From Cupriavidus neocaledonicus (lineage in GTDB: Bacteria; Pseudomonadota; Gammaproteobacteria; Burkholderiales; Burkholderiaceae), in the NCBI RefSeq assembly GCF_000372525.1, contig NZ_AQUR01000081.1, positions 31,417 to 95,416 on the forward strand: a stretch of 64,000 nt of DNA, given 5' to 3'. The position numbers were made by a program, and so were the translations under genes. This document shows positions 9,439 through 18,718 of the stretch, piece by piece (within the stretch, counting starts at the first letter, position 1; every line of letters starts with the position of its first letter). The notes under the pieces are model-generated. The model did no database searches, had not been told where the DNA came from, and was given only the letters and a program-made list of their open reading frames with translations.

Positions 9439-10095
9439 ATGCATGGCGGTGCAAACACCACCGAGGTGACGATCCCGGCCGCCGGCGTGATCCTGCAAGG
9501 CATCCTCGCGCTGCCCCCGGGCTGCGCGGCATTGGTGCTGTTCGCGCACGGCACGGGCAGCTCGCGCCATAGCCCGCGCAATCGCTACGTGGCAGCCGAA
9601 CTCAATCGCTGCGGCATGGGAACCTTGCTGATGGACCTGCTGCTGCCCGACGAAGACCAGGTGCAGGCGATCCGCTTCGACGTCGCGCTTCTTGCCGAGC
9701 GGCTTGCCCATGCCACCCGCTGGCTCACCCAGCAGGCCGGCATGCCACGCCACCTGGGCTACTTCGGCGCCAGCATTGGTGCCGCCGCATCGATTCGCGC
9801 CGCCAGCATGTCGCCGGTCCCGATCGGTGCCATCGTCTCGCGCGGCGGCAGGGTCGACCTGGCGGGCGCCGACGCCCTTGCCAGCTTGGAGACACCGACC
9901 ATGCTGATCGTCGGCGGGCTCGATGTCGGCGTGCTGGAACGGAACGAGTCCGCCTTCGCCGAGCTGTCCTGTCCGAAGAAGCTGGTGATCGTACCCGGCG
10001 CTTCCCATCTGTTCGAAGAGCCCGGCGCGCTGGAATCGGTGGCGCGCCTGGCGGCGCAATGGTTCGAGCGCTATCTGTGCAAGGCATCGTCCTGA
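9439..10095 (+). CDS. Alpha/beta hydrolase (dienelactone-hydrolase-like)
   Basis: A 218-residue alpha/beta-hydrolase. The start at 9439 is preceded by a strong AAGGGAGG ribosome-binding site 8 bp upstream and is preferred over the longer frame. Catalytic elements visible are the nucleophile elbow GASIG (serine in GYFGASIGAAAS), an aspartate in IVGGLDVGV and a histidine in PGASHLFEE. The FAHGTGSSRHSPRN segment near the N-terminus is the oxyanion-hole region. This group is often found as stand-alone or phosphoribosyltransferase-fused hydrolases of unknown substrate; nothing here points to a specific one. It is cytoplasmic, with no signal peptide. Confidence 0.8.
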   Translation: MHGGANTTEVTIPAAGVILQGILALPPGCAALVLFAHGTGSSRHSPRNRYVAAELNRCGMGTLLMDLLLPDEDQVQAIRFDVALLAERLAHATRWLTQQAGMPRHLGYFGASIGAAASIRAASMSPVPIGAIVSRGGRVDLAGADALASLETPTMLIVGGLDVGVLERNESAFAELSCPKKLVIVPGASHLFEEPGALESVARLAAQWFERYLCKASS

Positions 10096-10302
10096 GCAAC
10101 GGGTCGCCTGCGCTCGATGGCTGCATGTCTTTCGCGACGATGGAATCATCTGGCCCGGTGCAACGTTCCGCTTGCCCTTGCATGCCCCGGACTGTTCCCT
10201 TCCTGACAAGGCGCAAGCGACGCCGCAGGTACAATGTCCCGGCCCGCGTTCTTGCCGAGCGGGCGCATCCACGCCAATTTCTCAAGGGACAGGTCACCAC
10301 CG

Positions 10303-11349
10303 ATGCGCGACACCAGCCGGGCATTCCTCCTTGGTCCGCTGCTCAAAGGCGTGTCGCGTTCGTTCTACCTGACGCTGCGCGTGCTGCCCGCGCGCATGCG
10401 AGATCCGGTCGGGCTGGCCTATCTGCTCGCGCGCGCCGCGGACACCATTGCGGATACCGCGCTGATCGCGCCGGAACGGCGGCTGGCATTGCTGTTGTCG
10501 CTGCGCGAGCAGGTCAACGGCGTCAATGCCGGGGCAGCGCCGACGCCAGACTTCGCGGCAGAAGTGGCAAGCCGCCAGGAACAGTCCGACGAACGCATCC
10601 TGCTCGCGTCGCTTGCACACGCGCTGGCGGCGCTGGCGCAACTGGAGCCGGCAGACCGCACCGCGGTGCGGCAGATCGTGTCGACACTGACCGAAGGGAT
10701 GGAATTCGACCTGCGCACGTTCCCTGATGAACGCGCGGGGCGCATCGTCGCGCTGCGTGAAGTGCAAGCGCTGGACCGCTATACCTACCTGGTCGCCGGC
10801 TGCGTGGGCGAGTTCTGGACCCGCATGGCCGCCGCCCACATGCCCGGTGCGATCGGCGACACCGAGACCATGCTGCGCCGCGGGGTTCGCTTTGGCAAAG
10901 CCCTGCAGATGACCAATGTGCTGCGCGACTGCGGCAAGGATCTGCGCATCGGCCGCTGCTACCTGCCCGAGCCGATGCTGGCGCGGCACGGTCTGCATCC
11001 GCAGGACCTGCTGCGCCCGGACGCCTCCACGCTCGCGCGCCCGCTGATGTTCGAGCTGGTGCCCATCACGCTGGAACACTTCGAACAGGCGCTGGCCTAT
11101 ACGCTGGCTATCCCGGCGCGCTTCGTCAGGCTGCGGCTGGCCTGCCTGTGGCCGGTGCTGATCGGCATGGAGACGCTGAAGCGCCTGGTGCGCAATGATG
11201 ACTGGCTCGATCCCGCCAGGGCATCGCGGCTGCCCCGCAGCGGGGTTTACCGGATCCTGGCGGGCTCGTTGCCGGCGGTGCTGTCGAACCGGCTGTTGCG
11301 CTTCTGGTTTGCACGCCAGAAGCGCGCTATCTCCGCCATCGTCCGCTGA
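10303..11349 (+). CDS. Squalene/phytoene synthase family protein (single-chain squalene-synthase type)
   Basis: A 348-residue trans-isoprenyl diphosphate synthase predicted to condense two farnesyl diphosphates head to head. Both aspartate motifs are present: D47-T-I-A-D51 (ARAADTIADT) and D209-C-G-K-D213 (NVLRDCGKD). SRSFYLTLRVLP is the first conserved helix, and EFDLRTF plus YTYLVAGCVGEFW resemble eukaryote-like squalene synthases rather than the HpnC/HpnD pair. The start at 10303 follows AAGGGACAGG; the frame is open 69 bp further upstream. No hpn, shc or crt gene lies nearby, so its pathway (hopanoids, carotenoids or squalene itself) cannot be read from context. Confidence 0.85.
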   Translation: MRDTSRAFLLGPLLKGVSRSFYLTLRVLPARMRDPVGLAYLLARAADTIADTALIAPERRLALLLSLREQVNGVNAGAAPTPDFAAEVASRQEQSDERILLASLAHALAALAQLEPADRTAVRQIVSTLTEGMEFDLRTFPDERAGRIVALREVQALDRYTYLVAGCVGEFWTRMAAAHMPGAIGDTETMLRRGVRFGKALQMTNVLRDCGKDLRIGRCYLPEPMLARHGLHPQDLLRPDASTLARPLMFELVPITLEHFEQALAYTLAIPARFVRLRLACLWPVLIGMETLKRLVRNDDWLDPARASRLPRSGVYRILAGSLPAVLSNRLLRFWFARQKRAISAIVR

Positions 11350-11386
11350 GGCGGGCACCGCCGTTGCCGCCCCGGGCGGGACGACC

Positions 11387-12043
11387 TTAGTCGGACTGGT
11401 ACTTCGGCGAGCGCGGCCCATACAGCAGGCCGCCGGGCTGGCCCGCCGCCAGCAGCCGGTAGCTGGTGCTGCCTGCCACGGTATAGCTGGCGTCCATGGT
11501 GTGGTTCATCGCCTGCGTGATGGCCGCACTGATCAGCATGCCGATCAGCCCGCCGCCGCTGCTGGAGCTGTCGGTGGCAGCCACCGCGGTGCCGGACCAC
11601 AGGACGTCGCCGTTCCTCAGGTCGACCAGCTTGGCGTTGGCCGCCACCCGGGTCACGCTGCTGAGGATCTGGTACCGGGAGCCGTACTCGGTCACGGTGA
11701 CGTACAGCGCCGCGTCGGCGCCGAAGATCTCGTGCAGCTTGGCCAGCGGCACGGCATGGATGTCGTCCGGCACCGTCAGGCCGTTCTGCCGGAAGGTTTC
11801 GTCGACCACGGCCACGGGCAGCACGTAGTAGCCCGATTCCGCCAGCGGGAAGGTGGCTTGCGACAGCATGGCATAGGTGGCCTTGATGTCGGGCGACGTA
11901 TTCTGCGGCGGCAAGACCACGATCGAACGCGGCCGGCTGGCCTTGAAGGCGGAGTAATCCACCTGCTTGGTCGGCACGGCACAGCCGGCGAACAGCATGG
12001 CCATGGCCATGCCTGCCACACAGGTAAGGAGACGGCGCATCAT
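11387..12043 (-). CDS. DUF799 (GNA1162-type) lipoprotein
   Basis: A 218-residue lipoprotein: the signal peptide ends in the lipobox MLFAGC (cysteine near residue 21). The body matches the DUF799/GNA1162 family (SIVVLPPQNTSPDIKATYAMLSQATFPLAESGYYVLPV near the N-terminus is typical). Residues around 155-185 are Ser/Gly rich (DSSSSGGGLIGMLISAA) and may insert in or contact the membrane. It overlaps the DUF4810 gene by 4 bp (ATGA), so translation is probably coupled, and it is the last gene of a CsgG-like/DUF4810/DUF799 operon also known from Neisseria and other proteobacteria. The function of the trio is unknown; an outer-membrane export or anchoring complex is a guess from the CsgG homologue. 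Confidence 0.85.
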   Translation of the reverse strand: MMRRLLTCVAGMAMAMLFAGCAVPTKQVDYSAFKASRPRSIVVLPPQNTSPDIKATYAMLSQATFPLAESGYYVLPVAVVDETFRQNGLTVPDDIHAVPLAKLHEIFGADAALYVTVTEYGSRYQILSSVTRVAANAKLVDLRNGDVLWSGTAVAATDSSSSGGGLIGMLISAAITQAMNHTMDASYTVAGSTSYRLLAAGQPGGLLYGPRSPKYQSD

Positions 12044-12501
12044 TTGGAGCTCCTTGCGGTGGTGGCGGTGGTGGCGGTGGTGTTGGTGGTGGCGGTGCCG
12101 TTATCCTTGCCGGCGGCGGCGCCGGTCTTGATGTCGGTGCGGGTATCGCTCTTCACGTTCCTCAGCAGGAAATCCATATAAGGCGCCGATTCCGGAAACA
12201 GCGTCTTTTCGGTCTGGAATTCCTTGATCATCTGGTCGCCCTTGCCGATGTTCAGGTACAGCAGGCCAAGCTGGGCGTGATAGCCCGGCGGCACCGACCC
12301 GCTCTGCGCCTGGATCTTCTGCAGCCCGCTTTCCAGCGCCGTGATCTGCGCTTCTCTGGACTCGCCCTTGAAATATTCGTAGACCTGCGTCTGATAGCCC
12401 TCCCACTGGTACATGGGCTTGGGCGCCGCGCAGCCGGCAAGCAGGAGGCTGCCGGCGGCCGACAATAATGCTGCGCGATGCAGCATGACCGTGTTCATCA
12501 T
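12040..12501 (-). CDS. DUF4810 lipoprotein
   Basis: A 153-residue lipoprotein with lipobox LLLAGC near residue 24. The central part (YQWEGYQTQVYEYFKG, then helical repeats and YHAQLGLLYLNIGKGDQ) fits DUF4810, which looks like a short TPR-like helical module. The C-terminal 25 residues are a low-complexity Thr/Ala/Asn tail. Two adjacent ATG codons are possible starts. It is the middle gene of the three-lipoprotein operon and overlaps the DUF799 gene. The function is unknown; its constant linkage to a CsgG homologue suggests that it is a partner of the secretion or assembly complex. Confidence 0.83.
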   Translation of the reverse strand: MMNTVMLHRAALLSAAGSLLLAGCAAPKPMYQWEGYQTQVYEYFKGESREAQITALESGLQKIQAQSGSVPPGYHAQLGLLYLNIGKGDQMIKEFQTEKTLFPESAPYMDFLLRNVKSDTRTDIKTGAAAGKDNGTATTNTTATTATTARSSK

Positions 12502-12543
12502 TGTTGTTCTCGTTGCGTTGGATTCAGCGCCGCGACCGGGCGC

Positions 12544-13224
12544 TTATTGCTGGGCCGGCTTCCAGGCGCCGGTTTCGATGGCGCTGACCAGGTTGTTCAC
12601 GGCCTCGCGCATGGCCAGGTCCATGACCTTGCCGTTGAGCGTCGAGTCATAGCTGGCCGTGCCGCCAAACCCGATCACCTCGCGGTTCGACAGCTTGTAT
12701 TCGCCCGCGCCTTGCGTGGCATACACGACTTCCGAGGTGTTGATGTTGACGATGTTGAGATTGACCTTGGCATACGCCACTTGCTCGCGGCCGCGGCCGA
12801 GGATGCCGAACAGCTGCACGTCGCCGACTTCCTTGCGCCCGAACTCGGTGATATCGCCGGTCACCACATAGTCGGCGCCCTTGAGGCGTTGCGCCTGGTT
12901 CTTGATCGCCGCCTCGCGCTTGATCTCTTCCAGGTTCTCGCGCTCCAGCACATTGAAGCGGTTGGTCTGCTGCAGATGGGTTACCAGGCTGGTCTTGGCC
13001 TGGCCACTGAGGCGGTCGATGCCGTCCGAGAACACGCCGCGCATGTAGTTGGAGCGGTTGTCGAACTTGCCGACGGCAATCGGCGTGCGCACGCCGTTAT
13101 AGGGCCGGCTGGCGCTTTCCACCTTCTGCACCGGCAAGGCGGTCGAGGTCTCGGTGGCGCAGCCTGCCAGCAGCAGCGCGGCGGCGGCCGCGCCGAGCAG
13201 GCAGCACGATTTCATGGTTTTCAC
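12544..13224 (-). CDS. CsgG/HfaB-family outer-membrane lipoprotein
   Basis: A CsgG-like lipoprotein (226 residues from a GTG start at 13224, which has GGGAGA 7 bp upstream; an ATG three codons later is the alternative). The signal peptide ends in LLLAGC. The body shows CsgG-family segments: PIAVGKFDNRSNYM, LVTHLQQTNRFNVLERENLEEI, GADYVVTGDITEFGRK and QVAYAKVNLNIVNINTSEVVY. In curli systems CsgG forms the outer-membrane pore. Here there are no curli genes (csgA, csgB, csgE, csgF); the partners are DUF4810 and DUF799 lipoproteins, so a different cargo or a structural role is likely. It is the first gene of the operon. Confidence 0.87.
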   Translation of the reverse strand: MKTMKSCCLLGAAAAALLLAGCATETSTALPVQKVESASRPYNGVRTPIAVGKFDNRSNYMRGVFSDGIDRLSGQAKTSLVTHLQQTNRFNVLERENLEEIKREAAIKNQAQRLKGADYVVTGDITEFGRKEVGDVQLFGILGRGREQVAYAKVNLNIVNINTSEVVYATQGAGEYKLSNREVIGFGGTASYDSTLNGKVMDLAMREAVNNLVSAIETGAWKPAQQ

Positions 13225-13432
13225 TTGGTTTTCTCCCTGTTGTGATTGAGCGGATGCCATGGCGCACGCGCGCCATGGCGGCCCGCAGCGCGCCATGCTA
13301 CACCGCGACCTGCCAGGGAAAAACAATCTGGATCAACAGGCTGGCGCGGCGGACACACGGATCGCCGTCCTGTCTTTACGGCAGGCATTGGCAGATCCTT
13401 AGCCGCGCCCGCATAAACGCACCGAACGGAGC

Positions 13433-13461
13433 AAAAAAAAAACCGGCCCACCGGGCCGGTT
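13433..13461 (-). terminator. Rho-independent terminator
   Basis: On the minus strand ACCGGCCC-ggt-GGGCCGGT is followed by a run of ten T residues. It lies 35 bp after the stop of the Bug gene at 13496 and ends that operon before the CsgG-like gene. Confidence 0.9.
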
Positions 13462-13495
13462 CGATACGCTCCGCAGCAAGCGCTCGGTTGGATGC

Positions 13496-14503
13496 TCAAT
13501 CCACCGTCGCCCCCGAAGCCTTCACCACCTTCGCCCACTTGGCCGTTTCCGACTTCATGAACGCGGCCAGCTGGGCCGGCTTTTCCGGGTTGGGCTCGGC
13601 GCCCTGGTCGGCCATCTGCTTCTTCACGTCCGGCATGGCGAGGATCTTCACCACTTCGGCGTTGAGGCGGTCGACGATGGCCTGCGGCGTGCCGGCGGTG
13701 GCGTACAGGGCGAACCACGAGGTGGCTTCATAGCCGGGTACGCCCGATTCGGCCACGGTCGGCACGTTGGGCAGCGCCGGCGAGCGCTTGGCCGAGGTCA
13801 CCGCCAGCGCGCGCAGCTTGCCCGCCTTCACGTGCGGGTACGACGACGGCATGTTGTCGAACATCAGGCCGATCTGGTTGCCCAGCAGGTCGTTGACGGC
13901 CGGAGCGCTGCCCTTGTACGGGATGTGCTGGATATGCAGGCCGGTCATCGAGTTGAACAGCTCGCCCGACAGGTGCATCGACGAGCCGCTGCCCGACGAG
14001 CCGTACGACAGCTTGTCCGGGTTGGCCTTGACGTAGGCGATCAGTTCCTTGATGTTGTTGACCGGCACCTTGGGGTTGGCGACCACCAGGTTCGGCACCA
14101 TCGCCACGCGGCTGATCGGCGCGAAGTCCTTGACCGGGTCGTACGGCAGCTTGGAGTACAGCGACTGGTTGATGGCGTGCGTGCCGATCGTGCCCATGAA
14201 CAGCGTGTAGCCGTCGCCCGGGGCCTTGGCGGCCAGCGAGGCGCCGATGTTGCCGCCCGCGCCCGGACGGTTGTCGACCACCACCGGCTGGCCGAGCACC
14301 TTGCCCAGCTGCAGGCCGACGATGCGGGCCAGGATGTCGGTGGTGCCGCCGGCCGAGAACGGCACGATCAGCGTGATCGGCTTGGTCGGATAGCCGCCCT
14401 GCGCATGGGCGGCGCCGGCAAAGCCGGCGAAGGTGGTGGCCAGCGCCACGCCGGCGGCAAGCAGGCGGCGGCGCGTGGTGGAGGTCTGGGAATCTTGTCT
14501 CAT
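13496..14503 (-). CDS. Bug-family (TctC-like) periplasmic solute-binding protein
   Basis: A 335-residue binding protein. The start at 14503 (MRQDSQTSTTRRRLL) gives a signal peptide with an RRR n-region followed by a hydrophobic stretch ending AGAAHAQ near residue 34; a Tat-type signal is possible. Bug motifs are present: ITLIVPFSAGGTTDILAR, VVVDNRPGAGGNIGAS, YGSSGSGSSMHL and VPTVAESGVPGYEA. It is separated by 200 bp from the upstream SDR gene, and the two may form a unit. No transporter membrane subunits are nearby. An intrinsic terminator follows it. Confidence 0.92.
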   Translation of the reverse strand: MRQDSQTSTTRRRLLAAGVALATTFAGFAGAAHAQGGYPTKPITLIVPFSAGGTTDILARIVGLQLGKVLGQPVVVDNRPGAGGNIGASLAAKAPGDGYTLFMGTIGTHAINQSLYSKLPYDPVKDFAPISRVAMVPNLVVANPKVPVNNIKELIAYVKANPDKLSYGSSGSGSSMHLSGELFNSMTGLHIQHIPYKGSAPAVNDLLGNQIGLMFDNMPSSYPHVKAGKLRALAVTSAKRSPALPNVPTVAESGVPGYEATSWFALYATAGTPQAIVDRLNAEVVKILAMPDVKKQMADQGAEPNPEKPAQLAAFMKSETAKWAKVVKASGATVD

Positions 14504-14590
14504 CGGTAATGCTCCGGTGCTATGTCGTTCCGGCGGTGATCGGGTACCGCGGGAGGTTGTGCTGGATGGCGTGATTGCCGTTCCCGAACG

Positions 14591-14638
14591 GAGCGCGCGC
14601 ACGCGCGCTCCCGGTGGGCGGCCCGCTGATGGGCCGCC
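14591..14638 (-). repeat. Two adjacent GC-rich hairpins between SDR and Bug genes
   Basis: GAGCGCGCG-ca-CGCGCGCTC (14591-14610) and GGCGGCCC-gctgat-GGGCCGCC (14617-14638) are two perfect stem-loops just after the SDR stop. There is no T-run, so they may slow transcription or stabilise RNA ends rather than terminate on their own. Confidence 0.45.
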
Positions 14639-14702
14639 ATGCGTGACGCTTGGTTAACGTCTCTTCTTGTTGAATGCTTGAGTCGCGCAGGCCTGCCGGT
14701 GC

Positions 14703-15434
14703 TTACACCGGCGCAACGCCCAGCGTGGTGCCGCCGCACACGTACATCACCTGGCCGGTGACGAAGCCGTTGTCCGGCGACAGGAAGAACAGCGCGGCGC
14801 GCGCTACGTCTTCCGGGGTGCCCATGCGCTTGACGGTGATGCTGGCCAGGATGCGCCTGGTTTGCTCCGCGCCTTCGGGATTGCTCTTGCGGAACAGCTC
14901 GGTGGCGATCGGGCCCGGCGCCACGGCGTTGACGGTAATGCCATCGCCGCCCAGCTCCATCGCCAGCGTGCGGGTCATGCCGATCAGGCCGGCCTTGGTG
15001 GCCGAGTACACCACGCGCTCGGGCTTGCCCAGCGCGGCGCGCGAGGCCATGTTGACGATGCGGCCGAAGCCTGCGGCGCGCATCGCCGGCAGGCAGGCTT
15101 GCAGCAACAGCAGCGGGGCTTGCAGGTGCAGGCCGGTCACGTAGTCCAGGTCGGCAACGGTGGCGCTGTCGGCGGTGCCGGGGCGGGTGGCGCCGGCATT
15201 GTTCACCAGCCGCGTGACCGCGAAGCGCGAGGTGACCTGTTCCGCCACGGCGCGGGTGGCCTCGGCATCGGTCAGGTCGGCCTGGAAGAAGGTCAGGTTG
15301 GGATGCGACCACGCCGGCGCGGCGTAGTCGACATTGACCACCTGGGTCACGCCATCGGCCAGCAGCATTTCGCAGATGGCGCGGCCGATGCCGGAACTGC
15401 CGCCGGTGACGAGGGTGGCTACGGGGAGGGACAT
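14703..15434 (-). CDS. Short-chain dehydrogenase/reductase (3-oxoacyl-ACP reductase-like)
   Basis: A 243-residue classical SDR. The start at 15434 gives the normal N-terminus MSLPVATLVTGGSSGIGRA; the frame remains open upstream only through the REPIN element. TGGSSGIG is the nucleotide-binding motif, NNAG is at about residue 90, and the catalytic Ser-Tyr-Lys is in NMASRAALG and YSATKAG. The C-terminal SPDNGFVTGQVMYVCGGTTL is typical of FabG-like enzymes. It lies between a Bug gene and pcaF, so a role in aromatic or hydroxy-acid catabolism is plausible, but the substrate cannot be read from the sequence. Confidence 0.87.
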   Translation of the reverse strand: MSLPVATLVTGGSSGIGRAICEMLLADGVTQVVNVDYAAPAWSHPNLTFFQADLTDAEATRAVAEQVTSRFAVTRLVNNAGATRPGTADSATVADLDYVTGLHLQAPLLLLQACLPAMRAAGFGRIVNMASRAALGKPERVVYSATKAGLIGMTRTLAMELGGDGITVNAVAPGPIATELFRKSNPEGAEQTRRILASITVKRMGTPEDVARAALFFLSPDNGFVTGQVMYVCGGTTLGVAPV

Positions 15435-15472
15435 CTTTGACTCACTTTCAAAACGACTGCGGACTGCGGTCT

Positions 15473-15599
15473 TGCTCCCCTCTCCCGCATGCGGGAGAGG
15501 GGCCGGGGGTGAGGGCAGGACGTTGCCTACCAGCGCGACTGACTTAGTCGATGCGCCCGCCCTCACCCCAACCCTCTCCCGCAAGCGGGAGAGGGAGCA
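15473..15599. repeat. REPIN-like pair of inverted GC-rich hairpins (second copy)
   Basis: Units at 15473-15516 and 15559-15599 are inverted relative to each other and match the unit at 6507-6624 (TGCTCCC, CTCTCCCGC hairpin, GTGAGGGC). Here the CTCACCCC flanks face inward, the opposite of the first pair. The element lies between pcaF and the SDR gene. Confidence 0.85.
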
Positions 15600-15626
15600 A
15601 ACAAGCGGTAGAACTGACAGCCGCGC

Positions 15627-16829
<1,203 letters not shown>

Positions 16830-16871
16830 GGTGCGTCTCTCTCTCGTTGTGATGGATATCGATGCGGGCGC

Positions 16872-17510
16872 TCAGGCCTGCTTCAGGGGCACGCCGGTCA
16901 GGCGCTGCAGCTCGTCAAAGCTCAGGCCCTCGACCAGGTCGCGCGCGACCAGGCCGTCGGCGGTGACGTCGAGCGTGGCCAGGTCAGTGTAGATGCGCGT
17001 CACGCAACCGATGCCGGTCAGCGGATAGGTGCACTTGGGCACGATCTTGCTCTCGCCCTGCTTGGTCAGGTGCTCCATCATGACGAACACCTGCTTGGCG
17101 CCGATCGCCAGGTCCATCGCGCCGCCCACGGCGGGGATGGCGCCCGGTGCGCCGGTGTGCCAGTTGGCCAGGTCGCCCTGCTGCGACACCTGGAACGCGC
17201 CCAGCACGCAGAAGTCGAGATGGCCGCCGCGCATCATCGCGAACGAATCGGCGTGGTGGAAGTACGAGCCGCCCGGCTTGATCGTCACCGGCTGCTTGCC
17301 GGCATTGATCAGGTCGCCGTCCTCTTCACCGGGCGCGGGCGCGGGGCCCATGCCGAGCAGGCCGTTCTCGCTGTGCAGCAGGATTTCCTTGTCGGCCGGC
17401 AGGTGGTTGCCGACCAGGGTGGGCAGGCCGATGCCGAGGTTGACCACGGCACCGTCGGGAATGTCTTTGGCCACGCGGGCGGCCATCTGATCGCGGGTCA
17501 GGCGTTGCAT
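16872..17510 (-). CDS. pcaJ: 3-oxoadipate CoA-transferase subunit B
   Basis: A 212-residue beta subunit of the succinyl-CoA:3-oxoadipate CoA-transferase. The start at 17510 (MQRLTRDQMAARV) is chosen because the longer frame overlaps pcaI. The catalytic glutamate lies in SENGLLGMGP (about residues 46-55), followed by the GGSYFHHADSFAMMRGG segment that is typical of the family. With subunit A it transfers CoA from succinyl-CoA to 3-oxoadipate. It is 22 bp downstream of pcaI and 42 bp upstream of pcaF, which indicates one operon. Confidence 0.94.
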   Translation of the reverse strand: MQRLTRDQMAARVAKDIPDGAVVNLGIGLPTLVGNHLPADKEILLHSENGLLGMGPAPAPGEEDGDLINAGKQPVTIKPGGSYFHHADSFAMMRGGHLDFCVLGAFQVSQQGDLANWHTGAPGAIPAVGGAMDLAIGAKQVFVMMEHLTKQGESKIVPKCTYPLTGIGCVTRIYTDLATLDVTADGLVARDLVEGLSFDELQRLTGVPLKQA

Positions 17511-17532
17511 GCTGTTTCTCCTGTATTCGCGC

Positions 17533-18195
17533 TCAGGCGACCTTGACGACACGCTTGACGAACAGGCCCGGCGTGACGATGTGCTCGGGGTCCATCTCGC
17601 CCAGCTCGACCACATGGCTGACCTGCACGATCGCGCATTTGGCGGCCATCGCCATGATCGGGCCGAAGTTGCGCGCGGTCTTGCGGTAAGTCAGGTTGCC
17701 CCAGCGGTCGGCGGTGTCGGCCTTGATCAGTGCGAAGTCGGCGTGGATCGGGGTTTCGAACACATACTCTTGGCCGTCGATGATGCGGGTTTCCTTGCCC
17801 TCGGCCAGCGGCGTGCCGTAGGCGGTGCGGGTGAAGAAGCCGCCGATGCCGGCGCCGGCGGCGCGGATGCGCTCGGCCAGGTTGCCCTGCGGCACCAGCT
17901 CCAGCTCGATCTCGCCGGCGTGGTAGAGCGAATCGAATACGTAGGAATCCGCCTGGCGCGGGAACGAGCAGATGATCTTGCGCACGCGCTTGGTCTTGAG
18001 CAGCGCGGCCAGCCCGGTGTCGCCGTTGCCGGCGTTGTTGTTGACGATGGTGAGGTCGCGCGCGCCTTGCTCGATCAGCGCGTCGATCAGTTCCGCGGGC
18101 ATGCCTGCCAGGCCGAAGCCGCCGGTCAGGATGGTGGCGCCGTCGTGGATGCCGGCAACCGCCGCTTCCACCGAGTCGTATAGCTTATTGATCAC
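17533..18195 (-). CDS. pcaI: 3-oxoadipate CoA-transferase subunit A
   Basis: A 220-residue alpha subunit of 3-oxoadipate CoA-transferase. A GTG start at 18195 gives the standard N-terminus (M/V)INKLYDSVEAA; the frame is open to 18423 but that part lacks family similarity. TILTGGFGLAGMP at about residues 20-32 is the CoA-transferase family I signature, and IVNNNAGNGDTGLAALL follows. It is the first gene of pcaIJF. The IclR-type palindrome at 18427-18441 lies 232 bp upstream, implying either a long leader or a distal site. The leader contains no other convincing gene. Confidence 0.92.
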   Translation of the reverse strand: MINKLYDSVEAAVAGIHDGATILTGGFGLAGMPAELIDALIEQGARDLTIVNNNAGNGDTGLAALLKTKRVRKIICSFPRQADSYVFDSLYHAGEIELELVPQGNLAERIRAAGAGIGGFFTRTAYGTPLAEGKETRIIDGQEYVFETPIHADFALIKADTADRWGNLTYRKTARNFGPIMAMAAKCAIVQVSHVVELGEMDPEHIVTPGLFVKRVVKVA

Positions 18196-18718
18196 TTGCG
18201 TTCCAGGTCGGAAGATCCGCCAGGCTACCGGAACGGGCCGCAAGCCGCGGCGCATGAAAGACGGTCTCCGGTAATCCTGCCGGAAGGATGTTCGTTGCGG
18301 CGGGCGGCATGGCCTGCCCGGTGAACGAGTCCAGCAGTCTGCGCGTGCTCTGCTTTGGTCGAGTAGACCAGGCACTCGTCGATCGAACCTTCGGATAAGC
18401 CCGGAAAAACCGGGACAAACCAAATTGTTCGATATACGAACTTGAATTCGCAGAATGAACAGGTTACACCTGGCCGTCGACGACGGTCAAGCCGACCGGG
18501 CGGCCGGCAAACCAGTTTGTGCGATCAGCGCGCAAGGTGATGCAGGGACCCCCTGTGTAGGACAGAGCCGACATCACAATCGGCTCGCACGGGATAGGGT
18601 GCGACGCCGGCCGGGCCTATCGTTGAATCAGAACAAGGCAGCGCCGCACAGCAGCCTCCGGACCACCCGGCTGAGCCGGCCTCGCCTGGCAACACACAAG
18701 AACGAGGAGCCCGTGATC
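18196..18718. other. Intergenic region between pcaI and the small gene at 18719
   Basis: A 523-bp region between divergent genes. It holds the PcaR-like palindrome at 18427-18441 inside an AT-rich patch (18420-18450) that is probably the pcaI promoter. No convincing protein-coding gene was found in either direction. Confidence 0.7.
18427..18441 (-). promoter_or_regulatory. PcaR-type operator GTTCG-ATATA-CGAAC
   Basis: A perfect 5-bp inverted repeat with a 5-bp centre. It closely resembles the GTTCGATAAT half-site and GTTCGATAATCGCAC-like sites I recall for the IclR-type regulators PcaU and PcaR of other proteobacteria. It lies upstream of pcaIJF, and a PcaR homologue is encoded at 51915-52754. 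Binding is inferred. Confidence 0.65.

Noticed and set aside
11387..13224. Curli biogenesis operon
   Set aside because: Only the CsgG-like gene is present; csgA, csgB, csgD, csgE and csgF are missing.
13433..13461. Transcription start region for the CsgG-like operon at the hairpin
   Set aside because: The hairpin with T-run on the minus strand is a terminator for the upstream Bug gene; promoter elements are not seen in it.
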